Shown: positions 8,756 to 17,318, counted from the first letter of the stretch. The stretch is DNA of 64,000 nt from Notospermus geniculatus (GCA_002633025.1 NMRB01002538.1:17508-81507), one strand, 5' to 3'. Notes: a model not told the origin generated them from the letters alone. Program-made: numbers and translations.

Positions 8756-9053
8756 TGCAGATGAAAAGAAAGATGATATACCAGCAACACAACCGCCCGC
8801 AAAAAAAACAACCCCACTTCCGGTGATTAGGATGACTGTCGAAGACACCGATGACGACGACGATAGCGTTGTGGAAATTATTGAGGTATCCTCTTGCGAT
8901 GACGAGACGGAACACTCGGATTGTATTATTACCAACGAGGAGGAGGAGGAGGAGGAGGAGCCAGACGAGGAGGAGGAGGAGGAGGAGGATGAGGAGGAGG
9001 AGGAGGATGAGGAGGATGATTTTGTCAAAATGATCAACGGCGATTACTATTAA
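8532..9053 (+). CDS. Acidic C-terminal frame, probable frameshifted tail of the zinc-finger protein
   Basis: This frame overlaps the end of the zinc-finger ORF, then runs on to 9053. It contains a basic patch (KHRQKRRVVP), an SVVEIIEVSSCDDE segment and a poly-glutamate tail of about forty residues. The hydrophobic V/I core next to acidic residues matches the SUMO-interacting-motif pattern. Starting Met codons come from an ATGATG microsatellite and are poor start candidates. I therefore read it as the displaced C-terminus of the upstream gene, with the slip in the CAG repeat around 8590-8625. A separate acidic protein is possible. The next gene (integrase) starts 14 bases after this stop. Confidence 0.45.
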   Translation: MMMMMIMKATMRLVKRFNLHSNSTSNSNSTDDVDDVNTAKTLTKHRQKRRVVPITFNSKAERQPVASTSSMHAVSADEKKDDIPATQPPAKKTTPLPVIRMTVEDTDDDDDSVVEIIEVSSCDDETEHSDCIITNEEEEEEEEPDEEEEEEEDEEEEEDEEDDFVKMINGDYY

Positions 9054-9066
9054 AAGAAGCCTGACG

Positions 9067-9819
9067 ATGGAAGAACACGACCAAATTTTATCGGACATTT
9101 ACACGGATCCCAGTAATCCGGCCAGTTTTTCTTCCCTCGAACGACTTTACAAAGAAGCGAAACGACACGATGACACCATTACCCGCCGAAGCGTGAAACG
9201 ATGGGCGCGTGGACAACAGACGTATACGCTCCATCGCAAAGTCAGATGGCATTTTCCACGAAGAAAGACCATCGTGGGTGGAATCGACGACCAATGGCAG
9301 GCGGATCTCGTGTCTTTGATCCCTTTAGCCCGGTATAATGCCAATTTTAAATACATACTTACCGTTATTGACGTTTTTTCTCGATACGCTTTTGCCAGAC
9401 CATTGAAAACGAAAAAAGGACCGGAAGTCGCCAAAGCTATCGAAAGCATTTTCACGCAGGAACATCGTACGCCTCGATTGATTCAAGTAGATCAAGGCAC
9501 CGAGTTCTACAACGCTCACGTCAGAACGCTCTTGGCCAGGAACAATATCGGATTATTTTCGGTGTACAGCGAACCGAAAGCGGCTTTGGTAGAACGATTT
9601 AATAGGACGCTGAAAGATCGCATGCACCGCTTTTTCACACAGGAGAACACTTTTCGTTGGCTCGACGTCCTGCAGTCACTCATCGACGCTTATAACGCCA
9701 GCGAACATCGTGTTATAGGAATGGCACCAAAAGATGTCAGCATTCATCTAGAGGAACGTTTATGGCACAAATTGTACGCAAAAGAATTCCCTCTGCGAGC
9801 CTCATTCAAATTCGCCTAG
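9067..9819 (+). CDS. Polinton integrase, catalytic part (truncated by SINE)
   Basis: This is a retroviral-type (rve) integrase that would join the element's ends to host DNA. Residues 1-70 form the N-terminal helical region. The RNase H-like core has D80 (QWQADLVSL), D142 (QVDQGTEF) and E176 (EPKAALVERFNRTLKDR), a DDE triad with about 33 residues between the last two. The reading frame is intact to residue 248, where it enters a SINE and stops at 9817-9819. The remainder of the gene, including a chromodomain, resumes after the SINE at 10087. The break removes the targeting domain from this protein, so the gene is best regarded as a recent pseudogene. Confidence 0.92.
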   Translation: MEEHDQILSDIYTDPSNPASFSSLERLYKEAKRHDDTITRRSVKRWARGQQTYTLHRKVRWHFPRRKTIVGGIDDQWQADLVSLIPLARYNANFKYILTVIDVFSRYAFARPLKTKKGPEVAKAIESIFTQEHRTPRLIQVDQGTEFYNAHVRTLLARNNIGLFSVYSEPKAALVERFNRTLKDRMHRFFTQENTFRWLDVLQSLIDAYNASEHRVIGMAPKDVSIHLEERLWHKLYAKEFPLRASFKFA

Positions 9820-10075
9820 TGGTTATCACGTCCGCTTAGCAAGCGGCAGGTCCCGGGTTCGAATCCAGCCCGGGCCATATGGGATTTTCATTCCCGGCTC
9901 TTCACGTCCGTCGCATGGGACAGTAAGCCGTGGTGCCTTGTACCTTGTGTCTTTGCAAGGGCAAGTAAAATACCCCATCCAAGTGAGGAACATGAGTAGC
10001 TTGTGATGGCCTCCTCCGTACTTACCAGGGCCAATAATGCTATGGCTTCGGCCCTGACGGAAAAATGAAATACAA
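9815..10075 (+). mobile_element. tRNA-derived SINE inserted in the integrase gene
   Basis: The first ~65 bases form a tRNA-like head with an A box (TAGTGGTTATCACG) and a B box (GGTTCGAATCC); by recollection the head is closest to tRNA-Val. A ~170-bp unrelated body and an A-rich tail (AAAAATGAAATACAA) follow. The 11-bp sequence ATTCAAATTCG flanks it at 9804-9814 and 10076-10086, a perfect target-site duplication. It is a SINE rather than a tRNA gene: the acceptor stem is incomplete and the insertion is in coding sequence. Confidence 0.9.
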
Positions 10076-10424
10076 ATTCAAATTCGATATAGGCGACACG
10101 GTGCGGATAACACGTATTCCATCTAGCGTATTCGAGAAAGGACACGAAGCTAAATGGACTAGAGAATATTTCACCGTCGCTCATCGACGCGCCACACAAC
10201 CCGTCACGTATAAACTGAAAGATTTGAACGAGGAACTTATTAAAGGTTCGTTTTACGAACATCAATTGCAAGCCATTCGGACACCTTCCATAGAGGATAC
10301 GTATACCGTGGACGTACTGAAAAAGCGCAAACGAGCCAGAAAAGTGGAATATCTCGTACATTACAGGGGTTGGCCTTCGAGTTACGACGAATGGGTTGGC
10401 AAAGACCAATTGAGTAAATTGTAA
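10065..10424 (+). pseudogene. Integrase C-terminal fragment with chromodomain
   Basis: This is the 3' part of the split integrase gene. The ATG at 10065 lies in the SINE tail, so integrase sequence proper begins near 10087. It shows a beta-barrel-like segment (IGDTVRITRIP and KLKDLNEELIKGSFYEHQL), as in retroelement integrase C-terminal domains. A chromodomain follows: YTVDVLKKRKR, then VEYLVHYRGWPSSYDEW, with the aromatic residues that read methyl-lysine in this family. Chromodomains on integrases are thought to steer insertion to modified chromatin. It has lost its link to the catalytic core. Confidence 0.88.
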
Positions 10425-10529
10425 GTTAGGCGGATATGGTTCGAAAAACTAGCACGTGAACAGACGTTGAATGAATCTAATTGGTAAGAATTACACATTT
10501 ACAATTAGAGCAACCTGCAGAACAAAAAC
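10425..10529. other. Spacer before ATPase
   Basis: A short noncoding gap with no recognised signal. It is one of the regular 50-150 bp spacers between the late genes. Confidence 0.4.
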
Positions 10530-11252
10530 ATGGAGGAGAATAGAGTCGTATACGATGGAAGAATCGCTGTCCCATTCGGAATGATATGCGCCGGGCCGCC
10601 TTTAAGCGGAAAAAGTTACTTCGCCACGAAATTAATCGAACATTCGTCGAGGCTTTTCACACGTCCATTCGACTACATCTATTGGTTCTACGGCCAACCA
10701 AATTCGACTGTGGAAAACATCGAGAATGATACGAACAGCGGAATCCTTCCCGTAGAAGGTCTTCCCGATTCGTTAGAGGACTACATCCATCCGTATGACA
10801 AACACGGTTCACCGCAATACGGACTCCACATTTTCGACGATCTGATGCAAAATGCCGCCGCAAGTCGAAATTTAGTCGATTTAACGTCGAATAAATGCCA
10901 GCATAACAGGATTAGTTGGATTCTCACGTTGCAAAATCTGTTTCATCAGGGGAAGGAACGTATCACTTTGCTCAGATGCGCTCATTATATCGTTCTGTAC
11001 AAGAACCCACTGGATAAATCATTAGCTCATCATCTCGGCAGTAGAATTATGCCAGGTGATCAACGTACTTTTATCAAAGTGTACGAAAAGGCTACGTCGA
11101 AACCGAACGGTTATCTTTTTATCGACGGCGCGCAAAACACACCCGAGGAATTACGTTTGAGAACGGACATATTCGATCGCTTTCAACGAGTTTTCGTGCC
11201 TCATTCTTTATTCAGCGGACAGAGACAACAATCGTCCACATCATGGGCCTAA
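10530..11252 (+). CDS. Genome-packaging ATPase (FtsK/HerA type)
   Basis: This 240-residue P-loop ATPase is the Polinton packaging motor, expected to drive element DNA into capsids. Walker A is GPPLSGKS at residues 22-29 and Walker B is LHIFDDLM with D103 and D104. The following SWILTLQNLFHQ segment resembles the sensor region of the family, and a downstream MPGDQRTFIKVYEKA block is typical of Polinton and adintovirus ATPases. Length is normal for the family and the ORF is intact. It starts at ATG 10530 and precedes the small virion-type genes. Confidence 0.92.
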   Translation: MEENRVVYDGRIAVPFGMICAGPPLSGKSYFATKLIEHSSRLFTRPFDYIYWFYGQPNSTVENIENDTNSGILPVEGLPDSLEDYIHPYDKHGSPQYGLHIFDDLMQNAAASRNLVDLTSNKCQHNRISWILTLQNLFHQGKERITLLRCAHYIVLYKNPLDKSLAHHLGSRIMPGDQRTFIKVYEKATSKPNGYLFIDGAQNTPEELRLRTDIFDRFQRVFVPHSLFSGQRQQSSTSWA

Positions 11253-11399
11253 TAATGAGTCAATTGCCCACGTGAAGCCGCCCGCCCTCCATCGAACACA
11301 CAATAACAGCGAGCCGTGTGCGCGTGTGCGCAAAAGACCACGAAGTAAGACTTGTATTCAAAACTACTATTGCGCGCGTGTGTGTGCGTGTCAAACAGG

Positions 11400-11753
11400 A
11401 TGAATAGACGCCGTTCAAAAATAGCGCGGCACACCGATTTCCTCTCACTGTTGGCCAGAGCGAAAAATAAACGCGAGAGATGCGCGCTTTTGGATATGGC
11501 GAGTAAGGACCAGATGGGAGCCATATTGGAATGCGTGGAACAAGTCAATAAAGGAAACGTGAAGGTGCCTGCCCGCAAATTCGATCAATTGAAACGTCAT
11601 CAAGGACTAGTGAAAAAACTCTATTACCCTAGAATTACGTTAAAGGAACGAAAACGATTACTGGCTCAACACAAGAGCGGAGGAGGTTTCCTGAGCGCGC
11701 TAATTCCTCTCGCCGTCGGAGCTATTTCCAGTCTATTCGGACCGAAGAAATAA
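11400..11753 (+). CDS. Small basic Polinton protein with hydrophobic C-terminus
   Basis: This 117-residue protein has a Lys/Arg-rich helical body (LARAKNKRERCALL, then a KLK-type region, then LTLKERKRLLAQHKSGGG) followed by a hydrophobic tail (FLSALIPLAVGAISSLFG). This pattern, a basic body, a GGFL junction and a hydrophobic end, is one I know from many Polintons and adintoviruses, where it is unnamed or compared to adenovirus core protein X. A virion core or membrane-active role is plausible. ATG 11400 is used because the longer frame begins with TTG only. The stop overlaps an AATAAA at 11750, a possible poly(A) signal. Confidence 0.7.
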   Translation: MNRRRSKIARHTDFLSLLARAKNKRERCALLDMASKDQMGAILECVEQVNKGNVKVPARKFDQLKRHQGLVKKLYYPRITLKERKRLLAQHKSGGGFLSALIPLAVGAISSLFGPKK

Positions 11754-11809
11754 ACGTTTGGTGTCGTGGATATAATTATAGTAATCATCTTGTTCACTTT
11801 TGACAAACA

Positions 11810-13159
11810 ATGGCGGTGAATAAACAAGCGAAACAGACCACTTCGCGTGCTACTAGTGCTAATGGCGGGGGGACAACTAGTGGATTCCATGAATGCTTCT
11901 TAATTCCGGTGAAAGAATACGAAGACAGCTGTATGGCGAATACGAACGCGGGACATAGCGTAGGTGCAGCAGCGGTGCCGGAGCAGGACATTCAACCGTC
12001 ATCAACAGCGCCACCCTCGTCCACGATGAACACCAGCGCCATACCCGATGCAGAAGATTCGAAATTCATACTTATGAGACCAAAATACGCTAATCTGTCA
12101 CCGGATTTGAGAATGAAATTGTTCGAACAAGCGAGATGGCGACAAAGTAAAAGCGCAGCAGCCACCACATCTTCATCATTGGCGCGACAAGACATTCGCG
12201 ATTTTGGAGAAGAGGAATTGTTGCGAAAAATACCGGCTAATATCGGGCAAGAACCCGGCTCTTTCATCGGTAACATTTTGAGAGAATACGTTAGACGTCA
12301 TCGCGATGTCGTGGATTGGCAACCGATTACCTACGAATTGATCATCAAAGGGAAAAAATTACCTAATACGAATATCGTACGAACTTTGAGTTTTCTCATG
12401 AAGCCGGAAAGCATGAACTACGTGGCGCCACCAGGGACGACGGAACTACGTCAAGCGCTTTTAGATATCGGCGTACCGGGCAGTTGGATCGCTTTCGTAC
12501 CGGGCAAAACTTCCGCTAACGCCGAGGAGGGCGACAAAAAGCCACCGGAAACGGAAGAATTGCAGGCCACCGGCGCCGCGGGCACACCCACTGCCACCAC
12601 CACCACCACTAGCGGCACAACACCGGAAAAGAAAATCAGCGGTGCTATTGCCGGACGGAATCTATTAGATGATATTCCAGGGAAAGATGATGCAAAAAAG
12701 GGACTGACGTCGACAGGTCAAAAAAGAAAACTCGACGATTGGCCTATTTCACCGATATTTCCACTGACGTCGCCAACGGGTGAAAAGTATGTCAGAAAGA
12801 AAGTACCCGGAAAAACCGATGAGGAGGACAAGGAACGTATTCCTCCTCGACGAAAGAAAGAACCGGCTGCATTTTTTTTCGATACACCTCGACATCAGAG
12901 AAGAATTCATCCGATTTCGATGACAAAACCATTACACGGCGCCGTGGAGGGAAGAAGCGAACCAGCCGCGGGAACCAAAAAACGTCGGGCAAGTTCCATT
13001 TCTAGACGTCACCAAGTGCCCGATTGGCCCTTGAATGAATCGTGGAGCGCTTTAATGCAACCGAGGGAACCGACAGCGCCGACAACAAAGGAGAAGAAAA
13101 AAAAGCAAGCCGGTAAATTTGGCACGAGAAAACAAGATTTGCCGTTATTGTTTCCCTAG
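11810..13159 (+). CDS. Conserved Polinton late-region protein, unknown function
   Basis: The 449-residue ORF has a short N-terminal conserved block (FHECFLIPVKEYE), a second one around residue 85 (LSPDLRMKLFEQARW) and a core at ~140-225 that includes DWQPITYELIIKGKKLPNTNI and ELRQALLDIGVPGSWI. I recognise this arrangement as a common uncharacterised Polinton family with a W-x-x-x-GELIYKG-like signature. The second half is low complexity, with repeated DDWPISPIFP/PDWPLNESW-like motifs among Lys/Arg tracts and repeated Arg/Lys clusters. Its position among capsid genes suggests a virion or scaffold protein, but no jelly-roll or enzyme motif is visible. Confidence 0.65.
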   Translation: MAVNKQAKQTTSRATSANGGGTTSGFHECFLIPVKEYEDSCMANTNAGHSVGAAAVPEQDIQPSSTAPPSSTMNTSAIPDAEDSKFILMRPKYANLSPDLRMKLFEQARWRQSKSAAATTSSSLARQDIRDFGEEELLRKIPANIGQEPGSFIGNILREYVRRHRDVVDWQPITYELIIKGKKLPNTNIVRTLSFLMKPESMNYVAPPGTTELRQALLDIGVPGSWIAFVPGKTSANAEEGDKKPPETEELQATGAAGTPTATTTTTSGTTPEKKISGAIAGRNLLDDIPGKDDAKKGLTSTGQKRKLDDWPISPIFPLTSPTGEKYVRKKVPGKTDEEDKERIPPRRKKEPAAFFFDTPRHQRRIHPISMTKPLHGAVEGRSEPAAGTKKRRASSISRRHQVPDWPLNESWSALMQPREPTAPTTKEKKKKQAGKFGTRKQDLPLLFP

Positions 13160-13307
13160 ATCAGCAACGCCTACTAGTAGTAGTAGTATACGGGCGAGGA
13201 CATTTTCGCTGAAACGTTGACGAGACCAAACTAGCAAGCATGCGTATTATTATTGAGGTGGATTTCCCGGGAGAAAAAAAAATCAGCTGCGCGTTGACAT
13301 CATTGCC
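13160..13307. other. Spacer with TAG-repeat tract
   Basis: Noncoding gap with a TAGTAGTAGTAG tract at about 13175-13190. Another frame with an ATG at 13240 is open across it but has no recognisable features. Confidence 0.4.
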
Positions 13308-13784
13308 ATGGCCAGAAGATACGTACCTTATCACCCGAACGTCGAAGCGTACAAAAAACACTACAGCGGTTCAGGTCTGGGAAACGTATTTCGCAGCGAG
13401 AATATTTATCAACAAGGCCACGGTCTAGGCGGCATTTTCGGCTCCATACTCAAAACTGTCGTTCCCGTTCTCGGGCCCGCTCTCAAACGATTCGTGGCAC
13501 CCGCCATAAGAAAGACAGCTGTCAGCGCCGGAAAAAGTCTCTTGAAAACGGGCGCTTCGGCTCTATCTGATGTTATTTCCGGAGAGAAAGACGTAAAAAC
13601 GGCTTTGCGCGATACGGGCCGTCAAGCGCTACACGATGTGAGACGAACTGTAAGCAAGCAATTGCGTCAAGGCGTCAAAAGACTGCAAAACACCCACGAG
13701 AGCAGACCGACAGCACGTAGAAAACGACGGCGGGGCGGTTCGGCGAAACAGAGGGGTGGAGGAGGAGGGTTCTTCTTCGATTAA
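13308..13784 (+). CDS. Putative protein VI-like minor virion protein
   Basis: This 158-residue protein has a Tyr-rich N-terminus, then GHGLGGIFGSILKTVVPVLGPALKRFV, an amphipathic/hydrophobic helix of the kind seen in adenovirus protein VI and its Polinton counterparts. A long Ala/Lys/Ser helical region follows, and a strongly basic end (RRKRRRGG) rounds off with GGGGGFFFD. Protein VI-type proteins bind inside the capsid and disrupt membranes. The equivalence here rests on composition and position just before the capsid gene, not on close similarity. The ORF is intact and short spacers flank it. Confidence 0.6.
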   Translation: MARRYVPYHPNVEAYKKHYSGSGLGNVFRSENIYQQGHGLGGIFGSILKTVVPVLGPALKRFVAPAIRKTAVSAGKSLLKTGASALSDVISGEKDVKTALRDTGRQALHDVRRTVSKQLRQGVKRLQNTHESRPTARRKRRRGGSAKQRGGGGGFFFD

Positions 13785-13822
13785 TCACATTATTTGCAAG
13801 CTATATATTCAACGAAGACAAC

Positions 13823-14464
13823 ATGTCTTTACTCTTGGACGGCGATTCGTGCGATTGCGGGCGCAGTGAATTGGAACTTTTCGAAGTAAAACCTACACAA
13901 ACGAGCATAGAAAATGGTGTCTACCAAGATTTTCATCCTATCACCACGCTAGATAAAGGCGGACCGGTAGAATTCCGAATTCACGCGGCGGACGATGAAT
14001 ATTTGAATCTTTGCGACAGCTTCATCTACCTCAAAGCGAAAATTGTCGACGACAAAGGAGCGGCTTTAGTCACCGCTAATCCTTACCCGGACAAAAGTAT
14101 CGTTTTTCCCGTCAATTATTTCGTTGGAAGCTGTTTTAAACAAGTGCAAGTTTTCGCTAATGGAAAAATGATCGGTGGAGGCGATACTATGTACCCGTAT
14201 AGAGCCTATTTAGAAGCGCTACTCTCATTCGGTACGGAGGGCAAACTCGAACAATTAGAAATTGGTGGATTCTACAAAGACAAAACTTCGCCCGAAGATC
14301 ACGGGGATACGGTGAAAGGGGGCACGAGCCCGAACTCGGGAGCCGTAGACAAAACACAGCACAGAATTCGAATGCATAGGCCGATTGCACAACGAGCTTT
14401 TCGAACAGAAAAAATTCCTTCTGAGCCGGGTCGCCGTCGCTGTGAAGCTAGTGCGAAGCGATAG
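13823..14464 (+). pseudogene. Major capsid protein, N-terminal part (frame lost near end)
   Basis: This is the first half of the double jelly-roll major capsid protein, which would form the shell. It contains the family's N-terminal blocks: FEVKPTQTSIENGVYQDF, GGPVEFRIHAADDEYLNL, VNYFVGSCFKQVQVF and YPYRAYLEALLSFG. After residue ~188 the frame turns into basic, non-homologous sequence and stops at 14462-14464, while the expected continuation lies in the next frame from about 14385. A single indel near 14340-14385 explains this. The protein cannot be made whole from this copy without frameshifting. Confidence 0.88.
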
Positions 14465-15152
14465 CGAATTCCTGCTGCTGAGTAAACTGGAAGATCAAAA
14501 ATATCAAGTTATGCTCGAACAAGCGGTGCTTAAAGTCAACGTCAAGAAAGTGGCCAGTCACGTCAGGTTGGCACACGAGGAACGTCTCTTAAAAGGTCCG
14601 GCTAAATACCCGGTGAGGCGAACCGAAATGAAATTTTTCACGCGGAGCGCCAATATATCGGACTTATCGGAAGCTAACGTAGTCAACGGAGAATTGCCCC
14701 GACGCGTTGTCTTCGGCCTGATCGAAACGAAAGCTTTCAACGGAAACCAGCACTTGAATCCGTTCAATTTTCAACATTTCAATGTCACCGACGTCTCGCT
14801 GCTGATGAACGGCCAACCGGTGCCCTTCAAAAACTTGGAACTCGACTTCGCCAACACACAGATCTTGTCGGGATATTTCACACTCTTACACGGTAACAAC
14901 GTATGGGGAACCGACCAAACACTCGGCATTAACGCAGCGAAAGACTATAAAAACGGCTACGCCCTGTACGCTTTTAATCTGGCACCGGACGATTCGAACG
15001 GTACAAACTTCAATTTAGTACGTGAAGGCAGACTATCGCTGAACATTCGTTTGAAAGAAGCCTCGACGAAAAGCGTCACAATCGTAGTGTATTCGGAATA
15101 CGACTCCATCGTGGAAATCGATCACACGCGTACGGTTACGTACAATGGATAA
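14385..15152 (+). pseudogene. Major capsid protein, C-terminal part
   Basis: The second half of the capsid gene, shifted relative to the first. There is no ATG at 14385 (the codon is TTG), so this is a continuation, not an independent gene. Conserved blocks are VAVKLVRSDSEFLLL, VRLAHEERLLKGPAKYP, AFNGNQHLNPFNFQH and the C-terminal jelly-roll end FNLVREGRLSLNI ... VTIVVYSEYDSIVEID. This ending matches the general C-terminus of double jelly-roll capsid proteins. Its stop codon overlaps the ATG of the protease by eight bases, suggesting translational or transcript coupling of the late genes. Confidence 0.88.
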
Positions 15153-15723
15153 TCGGGAAATTCACCACCTGCTACGTCGACACTTAGAAACGAGAGACGC
15201 TTTCGTAGAAGTTTGCGCCTCGGACATTCTACCTAGCACACCACGAGAACGAAAACCATGCGCTTACGTCGTCAATACGGATACTTCCTTCGGCGGGGGC
15301 AAACATTGGGTGGGATTCTTTTTCCCCTCCTCGGTTCATTCAACAACAGGAGTATTACACACAGCGGAATACTACGATTCGTACGGTTTCAAACCGTGTG
15401 TGCCGGACTTCTATCGTTTCCTCGGAACTCATAACTTTGAAAGGAATACTCGAATGATACAAAGCCCTTTCAGTACGGTATGCGGACAGCACGTGATGTA
15501 CTACATTTTATTACGATGCAGGGGATACACTCTACAAGACATCGTAAATACATTCGATAAACATCGTTTGGAAGATAACGACGCGAAAGTGAACGGTTTC
15601 ATCGAAAGAACATTCGGAACTGATCAAGACGTCTACGACAGGACGTTCCTATTGAAACAGATTGCCAAAAGCTTCATGGAAGCTCAGCAGCCAAAGTATC
15701 AAGAAACGATTTCGATGGATTAA
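15145..15723 (+). CDS. Adenain-like maturation cysteine protease
   Basis: The 192-residue protein belongs to the adenovirus protease (C5/Ulp1-related) fold and would cleave virion precursors. Catalytic positions are visible: H54 in GGKHWVGFF, D78 in YYDSYG, Q106 in the oxyanion region and C113 in STVCGQHVMYY. Spacing between these residues is close to adenain's. ATG 15145 lies inside the capsid stop region (ATGGATAA overlap). The ORF is intact and of normal length. It is the last recognisable Polinton gene, ending 33 bp before a MITE. Confidence 0.93.
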   Translation: MDNREIHHLLRRHLETRDAFVEVCASDILPSTPRERKPCAYVVNTDTSFGGGKHWVGFFFPSSVHSTTGVLHTAEYYDSYGFKPCVPDFYRFLGTHNFERNTRMIQSPFSTVCGQHVMYYILLRCRGYTLQDIVNTFDKHRLEDNDAKVNGFIERTFGTDQDVYDRTFLLKQIAKSFMEAQQPKYQETISMD

Positions 15724-15756
15724 TGTGCGTGTAGTAGTTGCTGAACTCCGATCCTA

Positions 15757-16037
15757 CACTGTTAGAAATGTTTGTAATATTTTTACAGAAATTGCCTGCA
15801 GCAGAGTTTCAGGAACTTCTGTAAATTTACATATGGTGTGATTTATGTTTTCCTGTATTAGTTGAACTCAATTGGACTGTCCAGAATGATGCTTTCTGAG
15901 AACGTATGAAGATATAATTTCGTCAGCCTCCAGTCAAGTCTCTGTTAGCATTTATTTGAGTCTGTAATTTTACAGATCATGTCCTGAAACTCTGCTGCAA
16001 GAATTTTCTGTAAAATCCTCTGTTTTTTCTAACAGTG
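15757..16037. mobile_element. MITE with CACTGTTAGAAA termini, TA target
   Basis: A 281-bp element starts CACTGTTAGAAA and ends TTTCTAACAGTG, flanked by TA at both ends. Inverted similarity runs inward through subterminal blocks such as TTTTACAGAA and CTGCAGCAGAGTTTCAGG/CCTGAAACTCTGCTGCA. A TA target suggests a Tc1/mariner-like mobiliser. The same family recurs at 41881-42731. Confidence 0.85.
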
Positions 16038-16631
16038 TATTTCCATATAGGATACCATTACTTGTGTGTTGTCATCGCGGTCTCAGCGCCTGTAAAGTAT
16101 AGGCGGACGGTGGTGATTTTTCTATTTTTGCAAACTGGTATGACGGGTGCTTACAAAACGAAGCCCACGGGGGGAAAAAAGCAGAAAGTACAGCGCGATT
16201 CATTCGAACCCGCTATCCAATGATTCCCGCAAGAATATACCTTCAACTGGCTTTCAACCGACAGTATATTCTTGCGGGTGCGACCTAAGTTCGGGTTCAC
16301 GGGTAGTCGTAATATTAATAGTAGTCATAGCATTAGTTTAGTGGTAGCCATTGATAGTGTATTTTTTCCCCGGTCTTCTTGACACCTATGACAAAGCGTA
16401 TAACATGTATGTACTTTGCCGAGGCATTTTTCAGGATATCCGTGACGTACAACCCAACGCAGGTCTACATCTCTCTGTTACGCTTTTCGCCCATCACCTT
16501 CCTTCAGCAAAAAGGCAGTCGTAATTTTTGCCCACTACCGTAGCATCCTTTTACAGCGGCTTGCAGACGCTGTCGGAGTTGTACATCACGGATACAACGA
16601 ATCTTCTTTATAATGACCGCAGGGTCGAATT
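16038..16631. other. Unassigned flank with a strong hairpin
   Basis: No recognised gene. A 27-codon frame at 16140-16223 and a few others are too short to judge. The Polinton right end may lie here, but no repeat of the left flank was seen. Confidence 0.4.
16226..16278. repeat. Perfect 15-bp inverted repeat, 23-bp loop
   Basis: The arm CCCGCAAGAATATAC at 16226-16240 is perfectly complementary to GTATATTCTTGCGGG at 16264-16278. An outer CGAACCC/GGGTTCG pair surrounds it. It could be a transposon end, a small foldback or an RNA hairpin. Confidence 0.8.
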
Positions 16632-16645
16632 GTGCTCGTCTTATC

Positions 16646-16789
16646 ATGTACTATTCTTTTTTTCTCTTTCTCATATATAACTGTGTCTTATTTACTTGTA
16701 TTGTCGCTGTTGAAAACAAACAGCCCGTCTACTGCCCTGTCTACACACCAAAAATGGCCTTCCCATCCGTTTCAAATACACGAGACTAA
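16646..16789 (+). CDS. 47-residue ORF, possible secreted peptide (copy 1)
   Basis: ATG-initiated frame beginning MYYSFFLFLIYNCVLFTCIVAVE, a signal-peptide or single-membrane-helix pattern, followed by a short polar tail with one Cys. It is preserved in both duplicated units with one amino-acid difference. Recent duplication alone could explain the conservation, so evidence for function is weak. Confidence 0.22.
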   Translation: MYYSFFLFLIYNCVLFTCIVAVENKQPVYCPVYTPKMAFPSVSNTRD

Positions 16790-17174
16790 TTAGCCATGAA
16801 TTAGCCGTAAAAAGGAAGGCTTAAAAAGAAGCGGAAAAGACACGTCAGCAGATGAGAGACTTCATTATTGCATTATTAATTGATATATTTGCATGTACGC
16901 CTCGTTCATCTAACTTTGGTCTATATCGGAAGTCGTGCGTTGACCTGCCAATTCTGCCGAAAATTCATTCTCATCATACTTTATTAATACTTAAATATAC
17001 GGTGTAAATTCACCGAAGATTTCGGCTAAATTCACACTAACAGACTGTCCAAAGGCAATACAGGCACCTCAGCGCGCGACGCTATACAATACGTTTTGGT
17101 GGTAGCGGTTTTAGCCTACATATAATCTATTGTGTTGTCTTCAATCAAAAATGGCTTTGGGTGCTCGTCTTATC

Positions 17175-17318
17175 ATGTACTATTCTTTTTTTCTCTTTCT
17201 CATATATAACTGTGTCTTATTTACTTGTATTGTCGCTGTTGAAAACAAACAGCCCGTCTACTGCCCTGTCTACGCACCAAAAATGGCCTTCCCATCCGTT
17301 TCGAATACACGAGACTAA
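17175..17318 (+). CDS. 47-residue ORF, possible secreted peptide (copy 2)
   Basis: Second copy, differing by one Thr-to-Ala change near the PVY(T/A)PK segment. In this unit the duplication junction adds an in-frame upstream ATG at 17151, which would extend the N-terminus by eight residues. Confidence 0.22.
   Translation: MYYSFFLFLIYNCVLFTCIVAVENKQPVYCPVYAPKMAFPSVSNTRD

Larger units (their letters stand above)
1..15756 (+). mobile_element. Polinton/Maverick element, nearly complete but broken
   Basis: Twelve or so tightly packed genes on one strand include the diagnostic Polinton set: protein-primed family B DNA polymerase, retroviral-type integrase with chromodomain, FtsK/HerA-type packaging ATPase, double jelly-roll major capsid protein and adenain-like cysteine protease. 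Polintons are 15-20 kb virus-like transposons that replicate by protein priming and probably form particles. Length and order fit. I found no terminal inverted repeat. The left end presumably lies before base 1; on the right a MITE sits 33 bp after the protease stop, and the sequence beyond it carries no recognisable Polinton gene. Breaks in polymerase end, integrase and capsid gene show that this copy is no longer autonomous. The single-jelly-roll penton gene was not recognised. Confidence 0.93.

Noticed and set aside
8364-9098. Long - strand frames rich in Leu/Ser opposite the acidic Polinton protein
   Set aside because: They are the complement of poly-Glu/Asp codons and repeats; no domain.
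9815-9880. tRNA gene with A and B boxes
   Set aside because: It is the head of a SINE with target duplication inside the integrase; no full acceptor stem.
14385-14390. Independent start of a second capsid gene
   Set aside because: The codon is TTG and homology continues seamlessly from the upstream frame, so a frameshift is more likely.
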